A DNA stretch of 64,000 bases from Salinispora oceanensis (lineage in GTDB: Bacteria > Actinomycetota > Actinomycetes > Mycobacteriales > Micromonosporaceae), in NCBI RefSeq assembly GCF_000383575.1, contig NZ_KB911579.1, positions 4,735,424 to 4,799,423 of the forward strand, given 5' to 3'. The notes beneath the pieces are model-generated. The model was given only the letters and a program-made list of their open reading frames with translations. It made no database searches and was not told the DNA's origin. Within the stretch, counting starts at the first letter, position 1. The number at the start of each line of letters is the position of its first letter. The translations under genes were made by a program, and so were the position numbers. Positions 1 through 8,524 of the stretch are shown one piece after another.

Positions 1-2
1 GG

Positions 3-221
3 GAGATCTGGAACCGCGTCCTCAAGGTGCCGGCGGGGATGCGCGACGCCACCTTCTTCGAGCTCAACGGGGAGTCGATCGCGGCCGTCCGGATCGTCAC
101 GTGGATCGAGGAGGAGCTCGGTGTCTTCGTCGACGTCGGCGACATCTTCGAGGAGGACCCCACCCTGGCGCAGTTCACCCGGACCGTCGTGGCCAAGGCG
201 TCCTCGCCCTCGTCGCGCTGA
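3..221 (+). CDS. Peptidyl carrier protein, C-terminal part (partial, cut by window start)
   Basis: The frame is already open at the left edge and closes at a TGA at 219-221, giving the last ~72 residues of a peptidyl carrier protein. The phosphopantetheine-accepting serine lies in FELNGESIAAVRI (Ser codon 75-77), and the domain ends in the usual LAQFTRTVV helix. Only about ten residues follow the domain. It is therefore either a free-standing type II PCP, like SgcC2 of C-1027, or the last domain of an NRPS lying off the window; the visible part cannot decide. The next NRPS gene starts 41 bp downstream on the same strand, so the two are probably co-transcribed. Its likely role is to carry the aminoacyl substrate that the downstream hydroxylase and free condensation enzyme act on (inference). 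Confidence 0.8.
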   Translation, partial: EIWNRVLKVPAGMRDATFFELNGESIAAVRIVTWIEEELGVFVDVGDIFEEDPTLAQFTRTVVAKASSPSSR

Positions 222-262
222 CGCGGCGTCGTGCGACACGAGGGAGAGGTGGGGGAGCGGGC

Positions 263-3200
263 ATGACAGGGTCCTCCCGTACCCGCGGCGCCGGCTGGGC
301 CGAGACGTCCGCCGCCCAGGATGGACTGTGGTTCCTGAACGCGTTGGACCCCAGCGCGCCCGGCCCCTGCGTGTGCCGGGCCTACCGGGTGACCGGCGAT
401 CTCGACCGCGGGGCGCTGCACGCCGCGTGGCAGGCGGTGGTGCACCGGCACGACGCCCTGCGGACCACGCTAACTGAGCGGGGCGGGGTACCGATGCAGC
501 GGATCGTCGCCGTGCGGGACGCCCCGCCGTCGTTCGCCGACTCCGGCGCGGTGCCCGCCACCGACCGGGACGCGGCGGCGGCGTGGTGGATCGCGAGCCG
601 GGCCGCCACGCCGATGCGGCCGGCCGACGGCCCGCTCGCCCGGCTCTCGGTGGCCCGGTTAGGTGCCCGGGAGCACGTTGTCGTCCTGCTGCTGCACCGG
701 GCGATCGCCGACGAGGCCTCGATGTCGGTGGTGGTCGACGAGCTGTCCGCGGCCTACGCGGCCGAGTCGGCCGGTACCGGGGCGCGCAGCGCGGTGGCTG
801 GCCGCGCGCCCGGGTTCGCGCGGTACGCCTGGTGGCAGCGCAAGCAGGCGTCCACACCGGAGTTCCGGCGGATGCTGCAGTGGTGGAGGTCGGCCCTCAC
901 GCCGCTTCCGCCTCCCCTGACGCTGCCGGTGGACCGCGCCCGTCCGGCCGAGCCCTCGTCGGCCGGCGGCATCGTGGAGTTCGACTGGGGCGGCGACCTG
1001 CGGCGCCGGCTCGACCGGCTGTGCGAGGCGGAACGGGCGACGCCGTTCACGGTGCTCCTCGCCGCCCTGCAGGCCCTGCTCTTCCGCTACGGCGGCGAGC
1101 AGCGCGTTGCGGTGGGCGCCGCGGTTCCGGTTCGCCCGCCGTTCGGTTCCGCCGGCCTCGTCGGCCCGCTGGAGAACCTCGTCGTCTGCTGCGCCGATCT
1201 GTCCGGGCGGCCCACCTTCCGGGAGCTGCTGCACCGGGTGGACCGGTCCGCCGGCGACGCGCTCGACCGCCGCGAGGTGCCGTTCCCGCATCTCGTCTCC
1301 ACTCTAGACATCGGCCGGGACCTGCGCCGACTCCCACTGGCGGATGTGCTGTACGCGTTCCGGGGCACGCCCGGGGCCGAGCTGAAGCTCCCCGGCGCGG
1401 AGGTCCGGCCGGAGCGGATCCACGACGGCCGGGCCCGCACCGACCTCACGCTGACGGTGGACCGGATCTGGCCCTCGGTCGCGGGCTCGCTGGAGTACCG
1501 CCGCGCCCTCTTTGACGAGGCGTCGGCGCAGCGGATCCTCGAGCAGCTGCGCACCCTGCTGGCGGCCGCCCTCGTCGAGCCCGGCACCGCTGTAGACGCG
1601 CTGCCCCTGGATGGGCCCGGGCGGATCCGCGCGGCGGTGCGCGACGCCGATCGGATCGCCGACGCCCCGTCCGGTGTGCCGCCGGTCCACGAACTCGTCC
1701 ACCGGCGGGCGCGGGAAACGCCCGCGGCGGTCGCGGTGGCGTGGGACGGCGACACCCTCACCTACCGCGACCTCCGGACCCGGGCCGCACAGGTCGGCGA
1801 GGCGCTGGGCGGGGTCGCGGGCGCGGCGGTCGCCGTCCGGATGCCGGCCGGTCCCCGCCGGTGCGCAGTGCTGCTGGCCGTGCTCGACGCCGGGGCGCAC
1901 ATGGTCTGCCTCGGCCCGGGTGACGCTGGGGAGCGGGGCCGGGCCATGCTCTCCGGCCTACGGCCCGCTTGCCTGGTGATCGACGGCGAGGAGCCGGGCG
2001 ACGACCTGTGCGAGTGGTACCGCGCGGAACCTGGCGGCCGGGTGCTCGACGTCGCGACCCTCGGCCACCTTCCGGAGACCTCTCGGGCACCGGTGCCCGT
2101 CGCGCCGGACGACCGGGCGTACGTCGCCTACACATCCGGCTCGACCGGCAGGCCCAAGGGGATCGCCCAGTCCCACGCCGGCTTCGCACAGTTCGTCACC
2201 TGGCTGGCCGGGGAGTTCGGCATCGGACCCGGCTCCCGGGTGGCGCAGTGGGCCGCGGCCGGATACGACGCCGGCCTGGTGGAGACCTTCGCGGCGCTGG
2301 CCTCCGGCGCAACGCTGTGCCCGGTGCCGGAGCGGATCCGGGCGCATCCCGAGCGGATGGTGCGGTGGATCGAGGACGAGCGCGTCACCGTCTTCCAGAC
2401 GGTGCCCAGCTTCGCCCGGGAGATCCTCGAGGTGATCGGCAGGCCGACGGCGGGAAAGAACGTTCCCGGCCGGCCCCTGACCGCGCTCCAGCACCTCCTG
2501 CTGGCCGGTGAGGCGCTGTCGGCCGACCTGGCCAACGGCCTGCGCGCCGCGCTGCCCTGGGTGCGGCTGGTCAACCTGTACGGCCCGACCGAGTCCATCC
2601 TGGCGACCCGGTACGAGGTAGCCGACACCGTGCACGGGGCGACCCCGATCGGCACGTCCATCCCGGGGCGGCAGGTCCTGCTGCTGGACGACCAGGACCA
2701 GCCCTGTCCCACCGGGGTGGACGGCACCATCGTCATCCGTGGACCCTTCGTCAGCCGCGGCTACCTGGGCGGCGCGGCCGCGGACGACAAGGCCTTCGCC
2801 CCCCTCCGCGGCCCGCGGGAGCTGGGGATCTCCGGTCACTGCTACCGGACCGGAGACCTCGGGCGCCGCCGGTGGGACGGCCTCCTGGAATTCCGGGGCC
2901 GCCGGGACTTCCAGATCAAGTTCCACGGCACCCGCCTGGAACTCACCGAGATCGAGGCGGCGCTGACCACTCACCCGTCGGTGGCCGAGTGCGCCGTCGT
3001 TCCGGTCACCCGGCCAGACGGACTGGTGGCGCGCCTGGTCGCGCACGTGGTGCCCCGGTCCGCACAGTCGAGTGCCGGCGACCCGGCGGCGTTACGGGCC
3101 GTGCTGCGCAGGCGGTTCGGCACTGCGATACCGCCCGTCTCGTTCCGCGAGGCGGCCGATCTGCCGCGCAACGCTGGCGGCAAGGTCGACCGGGGCCGGC

Positions 3201-3508
3201 TCACGACCGGGCGGTCCGCAGCCCCCTCGGCCCGGCCGCCGGAGACGGCGGCGGAGACGGCGATGGCCGCGATCTGGTCGGACCTGCTGGCCGGCGGGTG
3301 GCGCCCGCCGGTCCGCGCGGACGACACCTTCTTCCAGGCGGGCGGGCACTCCCTGCTGGTTCTCCGGCTGCTCGATCGAATACGCGAGCGGTTCGGCGTC
3401 GCACTTTCGCTCCGAGACTACTTCGACCATTCCTCGCTGGCCGACCTCGCGCGCATCGTCGCCGTGAGATCAGCCGACGCGGCCGCCCCCACGACCACGA
3501 TTGGATGA
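263..3508 (+). CDS. Non-ribosomal peptide synthetase, C-A-PCP module
   Basis: A 1081-residue single-module NRPS. The ATG at 263 is preceded by a purine-rich Shine-Dalgarno (GGAGAG/GGGGGAG). Domains are condensation (about 10-440), adenylation (about 465-980) and carrier (about 995-1065). The adenylation core motifs are intact: TSGSTGRPKG (A3), NLYGPTE (A5), YRTGDLG (A7) and GGKVDR with the catalytic Lys (A10). The carrier serine is in AGGHSLL (about residue 1030). The condensation motif HHxxxDG instead reads HRAIADE (His145, Arg146, Asp150, Glu151), so the second, catalytic His is Arg. That domain may be inactive or structural, with the free condensation enzyme at 11093-12484 doing the acyl transfer. 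The stop is 3 bp before the aminomutase start, so the genes are tightly coupled. The activated amino acid was not predicted. Confidence 0.93.
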   Translation: MTGSSRTRGAGWAETSAAQDGLWFLNALDPSAPGPCVCRAYRVTGDLDRGALHAAWQAVVHRHDALRTTLTERGGVPMQRIVAVRDAPPSFADSGAVPATDRDAAAAWWIASRAATPMRPADGPLARLSVARLGAREHVVVLLLHRAIADEASMSVVVDELSAAYAAESAGTGARSAVAGRAPGFARYAWWQRKQASTPEFRRMLQWWRSALTPLPPPLTLPVDRARPAEPSSAGGIVEFDWGGDLRRRLDRLCEAERATPFTVLLAALQALLFRYGGEQRVAVGAAVPVRPPFGSAGLVGPLENLVVCCADLSGRPTFRELLHRVDRSAGDALDRREVPFPHLVSTLDIGRDLRRLPLADVLYAFRGTPGAELKLPGAEVRPERIHDGRARTDLTLTVDRIWPSVAGSLEYRRALFDEASAQRILEQLRTLLAAALVEPGTAVDALPLDGPGRIRAAVRDADRIADAPSGVPPVHELVHRRARETPAAVAVAWDGDTLTYRDLRTRAAQVGEALGGVAGAAVAVRMPAGPRRCAVLLAVLDAGAHMVCLGPGDAGERGRAMLSGLRPACLVIDGEEPGDDLCEWYRAEPGGRVLDVATLGHLPETSRAPVPVAPDDRAYVAYTSGSTGRPKGIAQSHAGFAQFVTWLAGEFGIGPGSRVAQWAAAGYDAGLVETFAALASGATLCPVPERIRAHPERMVRWIEDERVTVFQTVPSFAREILEVIGRPTAGKNVPGRPLTALQHLLLAGEALSADLANGLRAALPWVRLVNLYGPTESILATRYEVADTVHGATPIGTSIPGRQVLLLDDQDQPCPTGVDGTIVIRGPFVSRGYLGGAAADDKAFAPLRGPRELGISGHCYRTGDLGRRRWDGLLEFRGRRDFQIKFHGTRLELTEIEAALTTHPSVAECAVVPVTRPDGLVARLVAHVVPRSAQSSAGDPAALRAVLRRRFGTAIPPVSFREAADLPRNAGGKVDRGRLTTGRSAAPSARPPETAAETAMAAIWSDLLAGGWRPPVRADDTFFQAGGHSLLVLRLLDRIRERFGVALSLRDYFDHSSLADLARIVAVRSADAAAPTTTIG

Positions 3509-3511
3509 GCC

Positions 3512-5116
3512 ATGACGCTAGCGGAGACCCGGGTCCGGGTGGACATCGACGGCGAAAGCCTCGACATCGCCGGTGTCCGACGGATTGCCGAGGACCGAGC
3601 GCCGTGCGAGGTGCTCCCGTCGGCCCTGGCCCGGGCCGGCATCAGCCGGAAGAATTTCGAGGACACCGTCCGGCAGGGCGTGCCTGTCTACGGGGTGACC
3701 ACCGGTTACGGCGAGATGATCTACATGATGGTGGACCGGTCCAAAGAGGTCGAGCTGCAGACCAACCTGGTCCGTAGCCACAGCGCAGGGGTCGGCCCGC
3801 TGTTCGCCGAGGACGAGGCGCGAGCCATCCTGGTGGCCCGGCTGAACGCCCTGGCCAAGGGTCACTCCGCGGTCCGGCCGGAACTGCTGGCACGACTGGC
3901 GCTGTATCTGAACCTGGGCATCACACCGGCCATCCCGGAGATCGGCTCGCTCGGGGCCAGCGGTGACCTGGCCCCGTTGGCGCACCTCGCGAGCACAGTG
4001 ATCGGTGAAGGGTACGTCCTGCGGCACGGCCGGCGGGTGCCGACCGGCGACGTCCTGCGCGAGCACGGAATCGAGCCGCTGGAGCTGCGGTTCAAGGAAG
4101 GGCTCTCGCTGATCAACGGCACGTCCGGGATGACCGGCCTGGGCTCCCTGGTCGTGGGCCGCGCCCTGCAGCAGGTGCGCCAGGCCGAGATCGTCACGGC
4201 CCTGGTGCTGGAGGTCTTGCGCGCCTCGACCAGCCCGTTCCAGGCCGAGGGACACGACATCGCCCGGCCGCACCGAGGCCAGATGGACACCGCCGCGAAC
4301 ATGCGCACGCTGCTGCGCGGCAGCCGCTCCTCGGTGGACCACGTCGAACTCCGGCGGCAGGCCCAGGAGCAGCAATCCGGCAACGGTGTGTCGCGTACCG
4401 AGGTCTACATGCAGAAGGCGTACTCGCTGCGCGCCATCCCGCAGGTCCTTGGCGCCGTGCGCGACACGCTCCACCACGCCTTCGGCACGCTCGAGACCGA
4501 GCTCAACTCGTCCAACGACAACCCGCTGTTCTTCGCGGGCAAGGAGGTGTTCCACGGCGCGAACTTCCACGGCCAGCCGGTCGCGTTCGCGATGGACTTC
4601 ACCACCATCGCGCTCACCCAGCTCGGCGTGATCTCCGAGCGCCGGACCAACCGGCTGCTGAACCGGTATCTCAGCGACGGGCTCCCGGAGTTCCTCATTG
4701 CCAGCGATCCCGGGCTGCACAGCGGGTTCGAGGGCGCGCAGTACCCGGCGACAGCGCTGGTCGCGGAGAACCGGACCATCGGACCGGCCAGCACGCAGAG
4801 CGTCCCGTCCAACAGCGACAACCAGGATGTCGTGAGCATGGGGCTGATCTCCGCCCGCAACGCGCGCCGGGTGCTGACCAACAACCACCGCATCCTCGCC
4901 GTGGAGCTCCTGGCGGCGGCGCAGGCGGTGGACCTGCTGGCCAGGCGCGACCGGCTCAGCCCGGCCGGCCGGGCGACTTACGACGAGGTGCGGTCGCTGG
5001 TGCCCACGCTGGAGCAGGACCGGTTCATGGCCGACGACATCGAGCTGGTGGCCGGCGAGCTGGCCGAGGGTCGGTTCGTGGACGCCGTCGAGCGCGCGGG
5101 CATCGAGCTGCGCTGA
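3512..5116 (+). CDS. MIO-dependent aromatic aminomutase/ammonia-lyase (tyrosine aminomutase, SgcC4-like)
   Basis: A 534-residue member of the phenylalanine/histidine/tyrosine ammonia-lyase superfamily, the full length of the family. The self-cyclising triad Ala149-Ser150-Gly151, in LGASGDLAPL, forms the electrophilic MIO cofactor. The catalytic-loop tyrosine lies in GVTTGYGEMI, and the NDNPLFF and NGVSRTEVY blocks are conserved. It should convert an alpha-aromatic amino acid, most likely L-tyrosine, to the beta-amino acid, as SgcC4 does in C-1027 and MdpC4 in maduropeptin. Simple lyase or histidine-lyase activity cannot be excluded from sequence. The mutase reading rests on context: NRPS and carrier genes just upstream, and an HpaB-type hydroxylase and a free condensation enzyme nearby. 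The ATG lies 3 bp after the NRPS stop. Confidence 0.88.
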   Translation: MTLAETRVRVDIDGESLDIAGVRRIAEDRAPCEVLPSALARAGISRKNFEDTVRQGVPVYGVTTGYGEMIYMMVDRSKEVELQTNLVRSHSAGVGPLFAEDEARAILVARLNALAKGHSAVRPELLARLALYLNLGITPAIPEIGSLGASGDLAPLAHLASTVIGEGYVLRHGRRVPTGDVLREHGIEPLELRFKEGLSLINGTSGMTGLGSLVVGRALQQVRQAEIVTALVLEVLRASTSPFQAEGHDIARPHRGQMDTAANMRTLLRGSRSSVDHVELRRQAQEQQSGNGVSRTEVYMQKAYSLRAIPQVLGAVRDTLHHAFGTLETELNSSNDNPLFFAGKEVFHGANFHGQPVAFAMDFTTIALTQLGVISERRTNRLLNRYLSDGLPEFLIASDPGLHSGFEGAQYPATALVAENRTIGPASTQSVPSNSDNQDVVSMGLISARNARRVLTNNHRILAVELLAAAQAVDLLARRDRLSPAGRATYDEVRSLVPTLEQDRFMADDIELVAGELAEGRFVDAVERAGIELR

Positions 5117-5173
5117 CCGAGATACGCACTGCGGAAGATGCTGGTGCGGTGACGTAGGAGACACGCTGAACTC

Positions 5174-5926
5174 ATGGCCGAATTCGAGGGAAAAGTCGTA
5201 CTGATCACCGGCGGCGGCAGCGGCATAGGGTTGGCGACCGCGCGGCTCCTGCTGGACTCCGGGGCCCGGGTGGTGCTGGCCGGCCGCGGCGAGGATCGGC
5301 TCAAGACTGCGACGGAGAACCTCGGCGCCGGCGACCGCGTCCTGGCCGTGCCCGCCGATGTGGCCCGCACCAGTGACCTGGAGCACCTGATGGAGCGCAT
5401 CGGGGAGCGTTTCGACCACTTGGACGGCGTGTTCGCCAATGCCGGGGTCGCACCGTTCGCCCGCAGCGCGGAAGTCACCGAGGCGGACGTCGACCACATC
5501 GTCGGCGTCAACTTTAAGGGCGTGTTCTTCACCGTGCAGAAGTCGCTGCCGCTGCTCGCCGACGGCGGATCGGTCGTGCTGAACTCGTCCTGGCTGACGC
5601 ACCGGGGTATGGCCTTCACCTCGGTGTACGCGGCGACCAAGGCGGCGGTCCGCAATCTCGCGCAGACCCTCGCGGCCGATCTGGCGGGGCGGGGCATCCG
5701 GGTCAACGCGGTGAGTCCCGGATACGTCGTGACCCCGATGTTCGACAGCATCGCCACCACCGAGGAGGCCCGGCAGGCGTGCCGGAGCCAGGTGGCGCTG
5801 GGACGTCTCGGGCAGCCCGCAGACATCGCCGACGGCGTGCTGTTCCTGCTGTCCCCGCGGGCGTCATACATCACCGGTCAGGAACTTCTCATCGACGGTG
5901 GACTCATCAAATCGATTCCTTTCTAG
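5174..5926 (+). CDS. Short-chain dehydrogenase/reductase (FabG-like)
   Basis: A 250-residue classical SDR. The N-terminal GGGSGIGLATA nucleotide-binding turn, NAG motif (FANAGVAPF), catalytic Ser (VVLNSSW) and YAATK active-site Tyr/Lys are all visible, and the C-terminal GQELLIDGG is typical of the FabG/glucose-dehydrogenase group. It would oxidise or reduce an alcohol/ketone with NAD(P). The substrate is unknown; an intermediate of the aromatic or sugar part of the cluster product is plausible. An AGGAG lies 13 bp before the ATG, a rather long spacing. It sits between the aminomutase and the FAD monooxygenase, all on the same strand with gaps of 57 and 68 bp, which suggests one operon. Confidence 0.85.
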   Translation: MAEFEGKVVLITGGGSGIGLATARLLLDSGARVVLAGRGEDRLKTATENLGAGDRVLAVPADVARTSDLEHLMERIGERFDHLDGVFANAGVAPFARSAEVTEADVDHIVGVNFKGVFFTVQKSLPLLADGGSVVLNSSWLTHRGMAFTSVYAATKAAVRNLAQTLAADLAGRGIRVNAVSPGYVVTPMFDSIATTEEARQACRSQVALGRLGQPADIADGVLFLLSPRASYITGQELLIDGGLIKSIPF

Positions 5927-5994
5927 AACGTGCGGAGGGCCGGCGCGGGAGGCCGGCCGTCGGTCCGGCGGATATCAGTCAAGGGAGTGACCGA

Positions 5995-7413
5995 ATGTCT
6001 CACGAGACTCCGACTCGTGCCGTGGTGCTCGGCGGGAGCCTCGCCGGCCTGTTCGCGGCCAGAGTGCTCGCCGACGCCTACGACGAGGTGGCGATCATCG
6101 ACCGGGACACGCTGAGCGGCGTGACCGAGGCGCGCCGCGGCTGCCCCCAGGGCCGGCACATCAACGGCCTGCTGACCGGGGGTCAGCGGGCCATCGAGGA
6201 GCTGTATCCCGGCATCACCGAGGAGATGCTGGCCGACGGCGTGCCAAAGGGCGACCTGGGCGGCACCGTGCGGTGGTACATGCAGGGTCGGCAGCTGGAA
6301 CAGCAGCACGCCGACATGCTCTGCATCGGCCCCAGCCGGCCCAAGCTCGAACTGCACGTCCGCGAGCGTACGCAGGCGCTGAGCAACGTGACCTTCATCG
6401 AGCGCACCGACATCCTCGGCCTGGAGACCACCGCCGACCGCAGCCGGGTCACCGGGGTGCGGGTCCAGCACCTCGCCGACGGCGGGGCGGAGGTGGTGGC
6501 CGCCGACGTCGTGGTCGACGCGACCGGCCGGGGCTCGCGTACCCCGGTCTGGCTGGCCGAACTCGACTACCCGCAGGTCCCGGAGGAGCGGAAGAGGGTC
6601 GGGCTGGGATACGTGACCCAGTACTACCGGCTCAACTCCGATCCCTACCACGGCGACCTTTCCATCAACGTGGTCGCGCACCCCAACCTGCCCCGGGGCT
6701 GCATCTTCGCGAGGACCGACGGTGGCCGCGTCGAGATGACCACGTACTCGATCCTCGGCGAGCATCCGCCGACCGACCAGGAGGGCCTGTACGCCTGGAT
6801 CGACTCGCTGGGTGTCCCCGAGTACTCCGACGCGTTGCGGGACGCCGTCCCGCTCACCGAGCCGGTGGCTTTCCGGTTCCCCACCACGATGCGCCGCCGC
6901 TACGAGGATATGCCCCGGTTCCCCGACGGGCTGCTGGTCACCGGCGACGCGGTGTCGTGCTTCAACCCGGTCTACGCGGGCGGGATGACGATGGCCGCGA
7001 AGGCCGCGCTCGTGCTGCGTGGCCACCTGCACACCGGGGCCGCCCCGCAGCCGCTGGACTACTTCAAGGATCTGGCGCGCGACGTCCTCGACCCGCACTG
7101 GGAGATGACCAACGTCATCGACCTGAGCTTCCCGGGCGTCGAGGGCAAGCGGACGCTGTCGGTCCGGATGGCCCAGGCGTTCCTCAAGCGGGTGCAGATC
7201 GCCGCGACCCGGGACGGCAGGGTCACCGCCGCCTACGTACGGGCCGCCGGACAGGTCGAGCGCCCGGAGTCGCTGCAGCGCCCCGCAATGCTGCTGCGCA
7301 TCCTGCTGCAGTCGCTGCGCGGGCCGAAGAGCAGACCGCCGCACGTAGTGACCCGCCCGGTCCGGACGGCCACCGGGCAGAACGTCGAGCCGAGCGCCGC
7401 CACGGCGGCCTGA
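5995..7413 (+). CDS. FAD-dependent monooxygenase
   Basis: A 472-residue flavoprotein with an N-terminal dinucleotide fold (VVLGGSLAGLFAARVL), a central DATGRGSRTP block and a second FAD motif (GLLVTGDAVSCFNPVYAGG, with the GD that contacts the ribityl chain). This matches the PHBH-fold group that includes epoxidases and aromatic hydroxylases. The WxWxIP signature and active-site lysine of flavin halogenases were not seen, so it is not called a halogenase. A good Shine-Dalgarno (AAGGGAG) precedes the ATG. It probably hydroxylates or epoxidises an intermediate of the cluster; which one cannot be read from sequence. The DUF2855 gene follows after 18 bp. Confidence 0.82.
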   Translation: MSHETPTRAVVLGGSLAGLFAARVLADAYDEVAIIDRDTLSGVTEARRGCPQGRHINGLLTGGQRAIEELYPGITEEMLADGVPKGDLGGTVRWYMQGRQLEQQHADMLCIGPSRPKLELHVRERTQALSNVTFIERTDILGLETTADRSRVTGVRVQHLADGGAEVVAADVVVDATGRGSRTPVWLAELDYPQVPEERKRVGLGYVTQYYRLNSDPYHGDLSINVVAHPNLPRGCIFARTDGGRVEMTTYSILGEHPPTDQEGLYAWIDSLGVPEYSDALRDAVPLTEPVAFRFPTTMRRRYEDMPRFPDGLLVTGDAVSCFNPVYAGGMTMAAKAALVLRGHLHTGAAPQPLDYFKDLARDVLDPHWEMTNVIDLSFPGVEGKRTLSVRMAQAFLKRVQIAATRDGRVTAAYVRAAGQVERPESLQRPAMLLRILLQSLRGPKSRPPHVVTRPVRTATGQNVEPSAATAA

Positions 7414-7431
7414 CCGGGACGAGGAGACGAC

Positions 7432-8511
7432 ATGGGCGCCCGCGACGAGTGGGATGTGCTGTACAAGCGTGACGATCTGACGGTGAGCGAGGTCCGGAAG
7501 GTCTCCGGGAATCCCCTGCTGCCGGGCGAGGTCAGGCTCGCGGTGGAGAGGTTCGGCCTCACCGTCAACAACGCCACCTACGCCCGGTTCGGCGACGACT
7601 CGGTGATCGCCTTCTGGCGGGTCTTCCCCGGCCCGCCGGGATACGGGCGGGTGCCGGTCTGGGGCTTCGCCCGGGTCGAGGAGTCCCGGCATCCCGGCAT
7701 CGCCGTGGGCGGCCGATACTTTGGCTACCTGCCGATATCCACGCATCACGTGGTGGCGGCCGAACCCGGAGACCGCGGGTTCGTCGACATCACGGCGCAG
7801 CGTGACTTCCTGCACCCCTGGTACCGGACCTACGAACTGGTCGGGGAGCCCGGGCCGTTGGACGACCGCTGGGCCCTGCTGCACCCGGTCTACCCCGCGG
7901 CGTTCAACCTGGCCGACCTCCTCGAGCGCCAGGCCGTGCTCGGCACCCAGTCGGTCGTGATCACCAGCGCGTCGAGCAAGGTGGCCCTCGCGCTGGTCGA
8001 GGAGCTGGCCGCACGGCAGGTCCCGATCCGGGCCGTCGGTCTCACCGCCGACCGCCACACCGCGTTCGTAAGCAGCCTGGAGTTGTACGACACCGTCGTC
8101 CCATACGCGTCGCTCCCGTCGCTCAAGGTCGCCGGACCGGCCGTGTTCGTCGACCTGACCGGCGACCCATCCCGGCGGGCCGCAGTCTGCGAGCGCTTCC
8201 GCGGCGAGCTGTGCCGGACCGTGCTCGTCGGCTTCACCCACCCCACGGCGACCGTCCTTCCACCGCCAGGGCTGGCCGGTCCCGAGCCCGAGGTGTTCTT
8301 CACGCCGGCGGTCGAGGCGGAGACCATCGCCGCCAAGGGTGCGGACAGCTATCACCTCCGGTACGCGGCGTCGGAGAGCCGCTTCGTCCGGTACACGCGA
8401 TCGTGGCTCGACATCCGCGGCGGCCGGGGCCCCGAGGCGATCGTCGACTCCTTCCGCACGCTGATCGCCGGGGAGCAACCACCCGGCGTGAGTAGCGTGC
8501 TGCGGCCCTGA
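7432..8511 (+). CDS. DUF2855-family protein (MDR-like oxidoreductase fold)
   Basis: A 359-residue protein recognised as DUF2855. It opens with VRLAVERFGLTVNNATYARFG-type sequence resembling the catalytic half of medium-chain dehydrogenases, followed by a pseudo-Rossmann segment (VVITSASSKVALALVEEL). The GxGxxG loop is replaced by SASSKVA. No structural zinc cysteine cluster is evident. The start is supported by an AGGAG 6 bp before the ATG. The stop is 13 bp before the next gene, whose own Shine-Dalgarno lies in the gap. Family members occur in secondary-metabolite loci but have no firmly assigned reaction that I know of; a non-canonical reductase acting on an acyl or quinone intermediate is a guess. 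Confidence 0.75.
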   Translation: MGARDEWDVLYKRDDLTVSEVRKVSGNPLLPGEVRLAVERFGLTVNNATYARFGDDSVIAFWRVFPGPPGYGRVPVWGFARVEESRHPGIAVGGRYFGYLPISTHHVVAAEPGDRGFVDITAQRDFLHPWYRTYELVGEPGPLDDRWALLHPVYPAAFNLADLLERQAVLGTQSVVITSASSKVALALVEELAARQVPIRAVGLTADRHTAFVSSLELYDTVVPYASLPSLKVAGPAVFVDLTGDPSRRAAVCERFRGELCRTVLVGFTHPTATVLPPPGLAGPEPEVFFTPAVEAETIAAKGADSYHLRYAASESRFVRYTRSWLDIRGGRGPEAIVDSFRTLIAGEQPPGVSSVLRP

Positions 8512-8524
8512 GAGGAGGGACCCG

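Noticed and set aside
3518..5602. Long open frame antisense to the aminomutase
   Set aside because: High-GC shadow: codon composition and protein (Gln/His/Val/Arg-rich, no family) do not fit, and the plus strand holds a clear enzyme gene.
5995..7413. Assignment as flavin-dependent halogenase (SgcC3-like)
   Set aside because: The WxWxIP signature and halogenase lysine were not found; called a monooxygenase instead.
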